Part shown: piece by piece, positions 47,724 through 57,827 of the stretch | How positions within the stretch are numbered: the first letter of the stretch is position 1 | Layout of the letters: each line of letters starts with the position of its first letter | Assembly: GCA_023333625.1 (NCBI GenBank) | Contig: CM041628.1 | Location: 76,208,030-76,272,029 of the forward strand | Direction: 5' to 3' | From: Bothriochloa decipiens | Taxonomy: Eukaryota; Streptophyta; Magnoliopsida; Poales; Poaceae | DNA length: 64,000 nt | Position numbers and translations under genes: made by a program | The notes under the pieces: generated by a model | The model's database searches: none | Told to the model about the DNA's origin: nothing | Seen by the model: only the letters and a program-made list of their open reading frames with translations

Positions 47724-47741
47724 CCCCTACCTGGCGTGCCA
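47724..47741 (-). promoter_or_regulatory. E2 primer-binding site, fits tRNA-Arg
   Basis: TGGCACGCCAGGTAGGGG on the minus strand, two bases inside the 5' LTR. It differs at one position from the E1 site and is complementary to the same tRNA-Arg 3' end. It fixes the orientation of E2 as minus. Confidence 0.85.
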
Positions 47742-47743
47742 AC

Positions 47744-48997
47744 TATCGGTGTGTTCGACCCCGGGGGTCAACACCAATGAGTAAATTCGTAATTGCGTGC
47801 TCCCTTAATCCAGTGGGTGATGCAAGAAGGACACGGTGATTTATCCTGGTTCGGGCAAAGAAGGCCCTACGTCCAACGGGGGGATAGTTCGTGTTATCTT
47901 GCATCGAAGTGCTAGTACAGGGGTGAATACAAGCGGGTGTGAGAAGTGTGAGCTGGAGCTCGAGTGCTTCGGACGCTTAGCTCTCTACTTCACACTGTCT
48001 CACGGTGTTGTTCTGTGATCTAAAGCCTTAGCTTATGATGCCCTGGCTCTCTCTCTTTAGCTAAAGTCCTGGTGCCTCCTTTTATAGGCGAAGGAGGGGC
48101 ACATGAGTACATGTTTTTAGGGCTCACGTGGTTGGTGATGTATGACATTGATGCCGATCATGTCTGTGCCGCTGTAGTGGTGTACGTCGGCATGGGAGGT
48201 CCTGCAGCCGTCGCGTCGGAAGTTGTTGAAGTGTTGACTGGAGTTGTTGAAGTCCCGCTCAAGGGTCAGCATGACGGAGCCGAGGGATGACGGTAGAGGC
48301 CTTAGGTTGAGTCGAGGGGGTTGAGTCGAGGGGGTTGAGGCCCATCAGATAAGGCCAAATCCTAGGAAATGCGGGGAATGTGCTGACTTACGCGTCTCGA
48401 GGGGGTGCTGGATGGGGCACAGTGCTCGGTATGGCATAACAGTGATGTATGATCCGTGGGATTCTAGGGTATGGGCGGTAAAAGCAGGATTTGACTGCTA
48501 TACTCGCAACTGTTACTGTAACTGTGACCATACGGTTAGGCGGGAGCAGGTAAAATGCATTGAATGCGCCTAGATCCGTACGGAGAGTAGGTAGCCGAGG
48601 GGTATATTGTGCTCGAGGTTTGCCTATTTGCACGGGCGAAGTTCCGTCCTCAAGGGTGGGCTCATTCGCTCGAGCAAAGTTTCGTCCTCGAGGGTTAGCT
48701 CATTTGCTGGGCAAAGTTTTGTCTTCGAGGCCAGCCCGTTCGCTTGGGCGAAGTTCCATCCTCGAGGGGTCACCCGAATCGTACCCTCGAGCGTACAGTC
48801 TCGATCCGTGTGGTAGCCCGTCGAGCAGGCTGTGGCTTTGGGCTGTCGACGCCCGTTCATGGGTCAGCCCAGTATGTCTTAGCCTGTGGGCTTTCAAGCG
48901 ATAGTGAAGGATGTTGATGGAGGGTTTGCGTTGCTGATTTTGGGGATTACTCCGGTTAATCGAGGGTTTGGGGTACCCCTTTCCCGGGTACTCGACA
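47744..48997 (-). mobile_element. E2 5' LTR (1254 bp)
   Basis: On the plus strand from TATCGGTGTGTTCGACCCCG (the other copy has TGTCGG) to GTACTCGACA, followed by the target duplication CTAGT (48998-49002). A TATA box (CCTATAAAAG, minus) is at 48079-48088. It differs from the 3' LTR at about 5 percent of sites over the first 130 bases by eye, plus a short tandem GAGTCGAGGGGGTTG duplication near 48310-48335. Confidence 0.93.
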
Positions 48998-49002
48998 CTA
49001 GT

Positions 49003-49652
49003 CATAAGGAGGCTTGGTAATGTCTTGTAACTCTCTCTTGTATTCATTAGTATTAATCCATTTGTGTTTCTAGTTATTGTGTTTACCTTCTAGTTCATCT
49101 ACTTGTTCTTCGTGTTCATCTAGTTCATTGTCTAATTGTCTAGTTCATTGTCTAATTCCTTGTGTTCTTGTTCTAGTTCTTGTTCATATTCATGCTTGTG
49201 ATTCATGTTCATCCTCACCATGACTTGTTATAATAATAGATTCATAATTATAATGTTCATTGCCTATGTTGGTTATATGTTCATTTCCTTACTGATTTGG
49301 CTGCTTGTATGCATTGAGTTTGGTCTAACCGTGTCTAATCCTTAGAAACTTATCATATGGTTTAAATCAAGATTCACATGCACTTTGCACCCCTTGCTAC
49401 TTCTACCCTGGGTGAAATGCTACAACGGGAGTATAAATAACGATACCTCCATTCTGCCTTCCTACTGGTGAATTATAAATAACGATACCTGAAACTTTCC
49501 AGGGTGAAATGCTACAACAGGAGTATTTATCTGTGTGCTTGCAGATAACCTTTTATTTCATTTTATGTAAAGTGCTTCGAATAATACAACCACATTTCTT
49601 ACATCGTGTTAGGGATGACAACTTAACTTAAGCGGTGTAAGGAATGGCAACA
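49003..49652 (+). mobile_element. E3: solo LTR, right part
   Basis: Continues the E3 LTR after the E2 insertion (CATAAGGAGGCTTGGTAATG...) and ends GGAATGGCAACA. Several CTAGTTCATTGT-type short repeats lie at about 49070-49190. A duplicated block (GGTGAAATGCTACAAC.GGAG and ATAAATAACGATACCT) lies at about 49410-49525. The flank ACGGG at 49653 matches the left flank. Confidence 0.85.
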
Positions 49653-50016
49653 ACGGGTTGTAATAGAAAAGAGTACGAAACTTTTAGTTTAGGACTCATT
49701 CGTGGAATCTGACTAGGAATCATAGAGCCCACAGCCAGCCTCGCCCCATATAAGGCCGCTGCGGGTGCCCCTTGTAAAAAGAGAGGCGAACTACACGGAG
49801 CACCATGATCCCTTATTAATACAACGCAACAGGCTCACACTGACTGACGTAAAGGTTTTACTCGACGCAAATCGAGGGCCCGAACCAGTATAAAATCGTC
49901 TGTCTCTTCAAGCTTGTTGCCGTAACCACCGAGTTCCTCAGTCTGCCAAGCTCCTCCGAACAAAAACACCGTCTCGGGTACCCCGGTGGTGGGCTATCGG
50001 TGATCAAACATCGACA
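49653..50016 (+). mobile_element. E1 3' LTR, right part
   Basis: From GGGTTGTAATAGAAAAGAGT to AAACATCGACA it matches 19050-19418 of the 5' LTR, including the CCATATAAGG TATA box at about 49746. It is followed by GTCCT (50017-50021), the E1 target duplication. Together with 32468-32592 it makes a full LTR. Confidence 0.93.
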
Positions 50017-50588
50017 GTCCTTCAAGAGGTACTCAAGCATGAGGCAAATATGGTCTCCCTAGCAAAAGCTGCCATGGATCTGGCCTCCCTTATGAGCAGG
50101 GCCCTGGGCCCTAATGGTTGCTCAAAGCCATGAGTTAGCGAAGGGTGAAGGACGACAATGAATGGGATTGGGTGGGATGGTGGCGGGGATGAGAGACTTG
50201 GTGTTACCTATGGGAACCCTAAACCCTAATGAATCTGGAACTGACACGAACTGCAAGTAATGAGGAGGAGAGAAGAAGCATTGGCGGAGCACACATATGG
50301 TGGCAACCAACAGGGAGGGACAACGCACGTGGAGAGATAGAGAAAGGAGAGGAGATTTGAGGACCTCGGACACATGACCGAGGGGAGGGATGGGCCGAAT
50401 TCTAAACTTGTCCCGACTTGACCTGTCTTCATGTTTTTTTAGTCATGTATTTCATTGAAGCGCGTCGTAGGTCACACTCTTTACCCATCTTCGTATTTTT
50501 TAGTCGATGGCTCAGGACATATATAAACGTATTTTATTGAAGCACGCCACTGGTCACAACGTACCATTTTGTTATCAAAGACATATTT
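50017..50588. other. Flank right of E1, no gene recognised
   Basis: Resumes the sequence interrupted by E1 (TSD, then TCAAGAGGTACTCAAGCATG). The following 400 bp could be the inner part of the copia-like remnant on the left, but no known domain is visible. Left TSD of the SINE at 50572-50588. Confidence 0.4.
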
Positions 50589-50892
50589 TTTTAGACCATA
50601 GTACAATGAAGATGCCCACAACACACACTCATCCTTATGAACATACGTATGCAAACTCTATCCCCTATGAGCACCTCCGAAGGACTGGGCTGACAGATTT
50701 GGTGATTCTCAAAGTCACCACTGGCGTCTCGTTGTTGATGAAAACGTCGCTTACCACTTATTAAAGTATAATGCCAAAAAATTCTAAAATAAATTCAGAA
50801 AAATAAATATCCGTGCCAAGTTAAAAACTTGAACCCAGATGGATAGGTTTCACTACAAGGGATCTAACCACTGATCTGATCAATCTGTTCCC
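50589..50892 (-). mobile_element. SINE, ~304 bp, 17-bp TSD
   Basis: Read on the minus strand it starts GGAACAGATTGATCAGATCA, has A-box-like CAGTGGTTAGATCC and B-box-like GGGTTCAAGT, and ends in CTATGGTCTAAAAAAA. It is flanked by 17-bp direct repeats TTATCAAAGACA(T/C)ATTT at 50572-50588 and 50893-50909. The 3' half (GGAGGTGCTCATAGGGG, GTGTTGTGGGCAT) resembles a LINE-like tail common in grasses. It is a different family from the SINE at 13554. Confidence 0.75.
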
Positions 50893-50909
50893 TTATCAAA
50901 GACACATTT

Positions 50910-52083
50910 AGTAGGAAACACTATCGTAACTCGTTATCAGTAACTCGTTATCAGTGGCGTGTTTTGATTCCTGGCCACGGGCGACACACTTTACTAAACT
51001 GTTGTGAACCTGCCCGACATGGTCGGCAGCATCAGTTACCATGCAGCCTTATAGCGGAGGGTGACATATAGGTGGGCAGCCAGCTCGCCGAGCACGAACA
51101 CACGTCTAGGTCGGGGATCATCGCCCCAATCATAGTATAGGCTGCGCAAGTGGACGGTCCTGATCGCGTCGCGGCCTATCGACGTGGTGTGCTCGTGCTC
51201 CCTCCATGCTTACCGCGCCGCGCTAGACGCACTTTTTGACGCGCCCGGCCGAGACCGCGTAGCAAATGCACGGCATGTGGTCGTACGTCGCGGTGCAGCA
51301 GTGGTCCAAAGTAACCGTGTGCCACTAAGGGCCGTATTAGTACGGTCGTTGCTGGTATGGATTTTTCACAGCACCTACCTTTCTCTAGATTTTTCACAGC
51401 AGTTACTTTAGTTTGGTTAAAAAACAAGGATGACGATTACTTGCATGATTACAACTTTACCAGGCTATATGATGCATCATGCTGCCCGGCCCCCCAAGCA
51501 ACTATTACTACTTGCCTAGAACTTATATCCCTCGCTTTCTAAACCGATTAATCGTCATCGCGCCAATGAGAAGTCAAAGTTCAGATAATATGGGATCCAT
51601 GCCTGCGCCTGTTGCCTACCAGGCGCACTAAATAGACAGCTAGCGTTTTGATGGTTAAAATCAAACAAAAGGCTACGTACTGATCTTTTGGCAACCGATC
51701 CAGAGATCGATGTGTTTGCAGCATCTGCGACAAATAGAATGGTGGAGAATTGGAATTCCAGCTCGCTCATAAAAGCATGTGCTCAAGCTAGTGTGTGTGT
51801 CTTTTTAATCTACCTTTTCTATCTATATACAAAAGAAATTTATTTAAACACTTTCGGTGATCGAGCTGGGGTAGTTCTCAATTCGTTGATGAGTGGAATG
51901 CCCACGGCCAACCCAAGTTCAAGTTTTAGTAGATTTATTAAGAGGAAATTGCACTACACGTTCATTTCGTGAATGCCCCCATGTGGAGGTTCATTTATTA
52001 TTTCTAACAAAAAGTCATGGTGATGCTATATACCTTACCTTCTCATCCATCCATGCATGTATATATTGCATATTAACGAGGTT

Positions 52084-52129
<46 letters not shown>

Positions 52130-52594
52130 AAACACTGATCATGTCATGTCGTTGATCAGAGACAATAAGAAGCTACTATTAGTATCTAGGTAGATCCATC
52201 GATATACCCGTCAACACATGTGCTTGTGTTATCCTGAGCATGCAGCATGCACGAGGGAGATCGACACATGTAGACGGCAAGAAACCAAGTAAATACTTAT
52301 GTGTCATCTGAGACGCCTCCGTAGTGCGACATGTCGCGGATTACTGACAGAGATAAGCCAGGCGGGGATGTGATTAGGATCGGGGTGTCAAGTGCGCCCG
52401 CCCACACGTATACGTATGCACTGCACCACCGGACCAGCCGGAAGAAGGGCAAAATAAAGCTCTCTCTCTTTCTCAATTGATCCATAATTCAGCTAGCAAA
52501 CCAGCAGAGACCCTCTCCTCATCAGATTACTTAGTTATCGAGTTCTTTTTTTTTTAAGTGACGACAGCGCGAGCGGCTCCTCTCGATCGGCCCC
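50910..52594. other. SWEET upstream region, no other gene recognised
   Basis: Near 50936-50957 the 17-base unit TAACTCGTTATCAG(T) is duplicated. A GC-rich patch at 51060-51320 has open frames on both strands without a domain I know; it might be a captured gene fragment. A (CT)n(TA)n microsatellite lies 510 bp before the SWEET TATA box. Confidence 0.5.
52083..52129. repeat. (TC)n(TA)n compound microsatellite
   Basis: About 14 CT units running directly into about 10 TA units, roughly 0.5 kb upstream of the SWEET transcription start. It is likely polymorphic between accessions. Confidence 0.93.
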
Positions 52595-52603
52595 CTATAA
52601 ATA
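52595..52603 (+). promoter_or_regulatory. TATA box of the SWEET gene
   Basis: CTATAAATA in a C-rich context, 217 bp upstream of the ATG at 52812. A start site near 52630 would give a 5' leader of about 180 bp. Confidence 0.75.
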
Positions 52604-52811
52604 CCATGGGGTGGCCAGGAAGGGAGCTCGCATTGTGTCAGGCATGCAGTAGAGACCAACAGAAGCAAGACAAGCTATCAGCCAAGAGGCAAGACAGCAG
52701 GGATCTCCCTGTTGCTAGCTCTCAATCTTACTAGCCAGCCAGCCTCCCAAAGATAGCTGAGAGATTACTGCTGAGGTGCTAGCGAGCATATATACATATA
52801 TACCCTTCAAG

Positions 52812-54961
52812 ATGATTACTGTGAGGCACCCGGTGGTCTTTGCTGTGGGGATCCTAGGTATATGCATGCTCACAGATTTCTCTTGTGGAAGATGTGCATT
52901 ATTATTCTCACAAAGTAACCCAGTAGTTGTCTCTAGCTACTTTTGCTGATCCAGTTAAACAGTAAACACTCAGTTTGTCGCTGAATTGAAATATATATTA
53001 AAAAAAACTGTCCTAGCTTTATTCTAAGGCAAAAGTCCTGGCAAGTGACAAGCTAACATATCAGTTCAGACTTCAGAGTTACTATACATGTACAAAATTT
53101 ATGCATGCAAATATATGTGCTAATTTTCTCCTGGTCTGTTTTTGCAGGCAACATCCTATCCTTCCTGGTCACCCTTGCACCAGTGTGAGTATCTAATCAT
53201 AGAATCAGAACTAGCTGGTCGTCTCTCATGGTCATGGACTAGCTCCTAATAGCAATCATCATCACCTCTATGATGGCATGATGTATATATAATATGAAAA
53301 ACATCTATGATGCACACGTGCAGGCCGACGTTCTACCGTGTTTACAAGAAGAAGTCGACGGAGTCGTTCCAGTCGGTGCCGTACGTGGTGGCGCTGCTGA
53401 GCGCAATGCTGTGGCTCTACTACGCGCTGCTTAGCACGGACGTGCTCCTCCTCTCCATCAACACCATCGCCGCCGTCGTCGAGTCCGTCTACCTCGCCAT
53501 CTACCTCACCTACGCGCCCAAGCCCGCCATGGTTTTCACCCTCAAGCTGCTGTGCACCATGAACATGGGACTCTTCGGCGCCATGGTCGCCTTCCTGCAG
53601 TTCTACGTCGACGGGCAGAGCCGCGTCAAAATCGCCGGCGGCGCTGGCGCCGCCTTCGCCTTCGCAGTCTTCGTCGCTCCACTAACCATCATCGTAAGCT
53701 GCTGTCTACCAGCTAGGGTGTCCAACAGTATATTTTTACTGTAACTACACTAGGGTGTCTACCAGGGCCCTCTACCAGGGCAACTATAGCTGGTAATTAA
53801 ACGACCGGGCTGTTAATTAAATAATTTTTTTTCTCGTTAACAACAACAGAGGCAAGTGATCAGGACCAAGAGCGTGGAGTTCATGCCCTTCTGGCTCTCC
53901 TTCTTCCTCACCATCAGCGCCGTCGTCTGGTTCTTCTACGGCCTCCTCATGAAAGATTTCTTCGTCGCGGTAAGCACACGCACGCAACCGCATTCTTGTT
54001 GGATGCCATCTGCTGTATTTCTTTTCCCGCGCTTTTTATCATCAAGTGCTATAGCTTTTCTCACTTTTGAAAGCAGGCTTGCAAAGGTAGGTATATACGT
54101 ACAGCCTTTGCTAGCTAGTTAAGGTGCTGTTAATTGGTTTATTATGTAATCAGGCATAGTGAAACTACAGGTGTCTGGGTTTTGTGTCACCACCCACGAC
54201 CCAGCTGTTTTCTGTCTACTACAGAACACCTAACAAAAAGATCTCATCATATAGTATCATACTATGTAGTGCATATGTGTGTGTATAATGTTTACTGGTG
54301 GTGACATGCCCTACAAGCTAGCTACTGCATGTTTGCAAAAGCTTGCAGTTGCAGAATATTTTATATTAATTAATGCGTATTGCGTACTTTCATCAAGCGT
54401 GTAATTAAAAGGTCAGACAATAAAGTGGTGCTGTATATATAATCAGCTGCTTATAGAGGCCAAACTCCCGTGTTTTTGGAAAGCATGCAAATACAAGTAC
54501 GACTAATAAGGCATGCAGCTGATCTCAGGAAAATATATTTACTTAATTGATCTTTTTATTAGGGCAAAAATATATGGAATTAATAAGGCAGCTGCGTGTG
54601 TTGTGTGCAGATGCCGAACGTGCTGGGCCTGCTGTTCGGCCTGGCCCAGATGGCCCTCTACTTCGTGTACCGAAACCGGAACCCCAGGAAGAACGGCGCC
54701 GTGTCGGAGATGCAGCAGCAGCAGGCGGCGGTGCAGGCCGACGACGCCGAGAAGGAGCAGCAGCTGCGGCAGGCCGACGTGGAGGCCGTGACCGTGAGAG
54801 CCGACGAGGAGGAGCCCAAGAACGTCGTCGTGGACATCATGCCGCCGCCGCAGCCACTGCTGCCAGCGGAGAGGGCCACGCCGCTGTCGCTGCCGCCGCT
54901 GCCTCCGCCGCCGGCGATGGTGATGATGACCCCGCATCAGACGGCCGTGGAGGTGGTCTGA
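52812..54961 (+). CDS. SWEET12: SWEET sugar transporter, clade III, SWEET12-like
   Basis: Facilitates sugar efflux, probably sucrose, across the plasma membrane (clade III role, known for the family). Exons: 52812-52857, 53148-53184, 53324-53693, 53850-53969, 54611-54961, all with GT-AG junctions; 307 residues. Two MtN3/saliva repeats cover about residues 8-95 and 130-215, giving seven membrane helices. Pocket residues known from SWEET structures are visible: Ser54, Asn74, Trp178, Asn194. Tetrad-type prolines lie in APVPTF, SVPYVV, APLTII and MPFW. The C-tail (215-307) is long and polar, with QQQQ and PPLPPPP runs. The wording VFAVGI..GNILSFLV and KSTESFQSVPY, and TKSVEFMPFWLSFFLT, is closest to rice SWEET12 from memory. 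Exon 3 (370 bp) spans what is usually two exons, so one intron seems lost. The start is the only ATG that fits the short first exon. Confidence 0.95.
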
Positions 54962-57827
54962 TCCATGCATCAGCAGAGATCGATGATCGACACATGTTCC
55001 GGAGCTAGCTACATGCACGACTGACCTGACTATTGTTGCTGCTCGCCTTCGATTATTCATTTTACTACTTTGTACTACTATATAGTATATATGCATATGC
55101 GTGTACGACGACGACCTATATATGTATCGCGTGCGGCATCACGGTACAAGTAGACGCCTAGTTATATATACAAAGTACACTGTAGGTACGAGTGAATTAA
55201 TGTCTCCTGTGGTGCCCATATATGCGCGTATGCGTGTAAGGTCGCGTTAATCCTATGTTGTCTGTATCGTCGTATGCCTGTTGTATACGCCTCTATCATT
55301 CAGCAACATAGCTTATTATTATGATGATTATATGATCGATAGTTGGAGATGGATGATCGATGTCCGTACACGGTGTCATTAGTTTATTACTACGTAATCT
55401 CCGATCAACAAAGCTAGCTAGCTAGCTAGCTCATATTGCTTTTTACTACGTAATCTCTTAGTTTCCATCTTGGTTCATCGATCTGTCGATCGGAGAGAAC
55501 ATATATATATGCTTTGTTGCAGAAGTACTGCTTTTGTTGGAGATGAGATTGCGCACTGATTGCACTATTATTAGTAGATAAATAAATACATTATATTAAT
55601 GCCAGTGATTGGGTGGGTATATGATATCCTCATAGAGTATCATCAACCTTAGCTTCATGCTTTTTCCTTTTGGTACGGTAGGGGCGTTGCCGCAATGGCT
55701 TGTGCGTGCGTGCGTGATCACAGCACCCACTACGGAGATAGAGACGCATATCCGCAAGCTAGCGCTCATGGCTCGCTCTCACCTCTCAGTCCCAGCCCAG
55801 AGATCGAAAGGCAAGGTATACATTATATGTACTAGCTACACGTTAATTAGTAAGATCCAGTACTTAATTATGATCCATTGTTAGAGCTGTGCTAGCTCCC
55901 TGATTCTCCAGTTGTGTTTCTTGATTCTTTTTTATTTTCTGGCATAAATTCTCAAAATCAGTATGGAGAATCACTTTACACTGAGGAGCTAATTTTTTTT
56001 CAGTTCTCAGCCTCTTAGTTTATTTCATATAATCATTTTATAGAATCAACATAGAACCACTTCTTACTTAAAAATATATTTAGCAGTCACGAAGTGATTC
56101 TCCCTAAGAATCCGCTGATCCTGAAGCTCTCGCAAACAGACCTTTATACCATCACATTATAAATGTTTATCAAATAAATTTAATTAAATTTGAGATGTTT
56201 CATTCCACCAAGGTTCTTGTCTTATAATTTGGGATGGATAATGAAGCACGTACAAAATGACCTTTTCTGCTGGCAAAAGCTCCTGGATTTGAACTTTGTG
56301 AAACAAAGGTGGCTTAAATGTATGCTTTTAGTCTAAAATAATAATAAAATTGCTCAGATGGCTTCAGTATGGCCACAGATAGCTTCAGATCGGTCAAAAC
56401 TGGAGGGAAGTGCTATAGACAGGCGCATGAACAGTGGGATCAAACTCTGATGCACATCTTCAAGTTACTACCAGCTCCTGGTAATCAGGCTAAACTGCTG
56501 CTCTCTCCGACTCTTCGTCCCACACCTTAGATGAGTAAACTAATCTTAACTTTGGCGACTAAGTATAAAGAAAGTAGTATCCACATTTATATCTTCAAAT
56601 AAATTTATTTTATTATAAAATATATGACTTCATTATCTGATGAACTTATTTAATCAAAGTTGAGATTGTTTGACTCTTTGAAATACAATATGGAGAATTT
56701 TTTTTGAACCGAGGGCATTCCCCCCTTTTCCATTAACTGAATAACAGAAATACAATATGGTAACTGTATCCGCGGAAAGAAAAAATGAGAAAGCAGACCA
56801 AAGATGGAGAATTCTTTTGGGACCAGAGGAGTATATAGCAAACAGAAGAAGGACAACACGACTATAAAGCTAGAGGCGTAGTGGCGTAGTGCTAGGTAAT
56901 CATAAGAGGTTATTTGGCTGCATCTCAATCGACTCTAATCTCCATAAGCCTAAGGACATAAGAATTTTTTTTTCAACGCCCTATGTATGGGGATTGTATT
57001 GTTCATTCGAATATCATGATTCCTGCTCCCAGGCAAATACTTATAGTGGAATTCAGAATAAAGTAAGATGAAAGATTTCTATCTTGCTTCTAGTGAATCA
57101 TGGTATTCTCATAAATAATGCCTGGTGCATGCAACCAATATACAAATTTCTTTATTATAACAATAGAGTCAAAACAAATTATTGTTGGTATGATCTACAA
57201 CAGCAAATGGTCTGGACTTTCCATCAAAGCAAAGATACATAAACAAATTCAGTTTTTTTTTTTTTGAGAAATATAAACAACTTCAGCTGCTATCCGCGGT
57301 ACCAAATAGGCCCTATTACTCATCATGCTCATGGGCCGGTGCGCCCGCGCATTGGGCTCTTCATGGCCCGTGCGATCCCTTGGACCATTCCATCACTGGT
57401 CCTGTAGGTAGCCACGTGACGGCGCCACGCGATCGGCATGACCTGTAGAGCACCCAAATTCATCCGCCGCAGGCCAAAGCACCCAAAGCAAAACCAGTGG
57501 GAGCCTGGGATCAGTAAAGTGAAGCCGTGGAAGTCTGGAAGAGCTGGAGAGGGCGAGGCCGGAGAGGGAAACAAACAGCGGCTGGCTGCGGCGAGAAGAC
57601 GCAACCCGAAACAAACTGCCCACCTTCACCACCCCGACACGGCCGGCCAACCTACCAGCGTGACGCGGCCGGCCACTGCACTGCACTGCACTGCGCGCCA
57701 GCAAGCAAGTTGGTTGTCGAAACCTAGGCGTCTCGATCGAGGCGTCGACGGGACGAGACCTCGCTCTCCGTGGCCGTGAGAGGACCTTCGCCGTCGCCGG
57801 GACAGCTCGGCCCCAAGGAGCCTGCGG
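54962..57827. other. SWEET 3' flank and CW-gene upstream region
   Basis: The SWEET 3' UTR probably ends within a few hundred bases; no clear polyadenylation site can be chosen. (GCTA)n lies at 55413-55431. About 55880-56150 looks like a MITE with TGATTCTCC-containing inverted ends. A decayed Stowaway end (CTTATAATTTGGGATGGA) lies at about 56221-56238. From 57300 the sequence turns GC-rich, which fits the promoter/leader of the CW gene; I see no convincing TATA box. Confidence 0.5.

Larger units (their letters stand above)
33352..48997 (-). mobile_element. E2: Tat-like Ty3/gypsy retrotransposon, 15.6 kb
   Basis: A minus-strand element with LTR termini TGTCG...CGACA and perfect CTAGT target duplications at 33347-33351 and 48998-49002. 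In element order: 5' LTR 48997-47744, primer site 47741-47724, gag, protease, RT, RNase H, integrase (to 41232), a tandem-repeat spacer, an antisense gene on the plus strand (36016 to about 40562), a polypurine tract 34899-34889, an odd 286-bp flank copy, and the 3' LTR 34590-33352. It is not the same family as E1 (different LTRs) but has the same architecture. Every coding part carries stops or frame changes, so it is non-autonomous now. Confidence 0.92.
18926..50016 (+). mobile_element. E1: Tat-like Ty3/gypsy retrotransposon, split by nested insertions
   Basis: A full-length but decayed element, plus strand, with perfect GTCCT target duplications at 18921-18925 and 50017-50021. Order: 5' LTR 18926-19418, primer site 19421-19438, gag, protease, reverse transcriptase, RNase H, integrase (to about 25718), a repeat-rich spacer, an antisense accessory gene (30375 down to 27158), a polypurine tract, and a 3' LTR broken at 32592 and resumed at 49653. 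The 17-kb gap is the nested pair E3/E2. Without the gap the element is about 14 kb. The domain order RT-RH-IN, the protease DGGAS motif, the CPMH...HKLKDC knuckle and the extra antisense gene all place it in the Tat group (RIRE2/Retand/Grande type). Coding regions carry many stops and shifts, so it is not autonomous. Confidence 0.9.

Noticed and set aside
46087..47742. 551-codon minus-strand open frame in E2
   Set aside because: Gag motifs (capsid domain, coiled-coil lead) lie in another frame of the same strand that joins the protease frame. Most of this run reads gag codons out of phase, is Ser/Arg/Pro-rich and has no domain.
54539..55096. 185-codon minus-strand frame over SWEET exon 5
   Set aside because: A shadow of the GC-rich, repetitive C-tail coding sequence on the plus strand.
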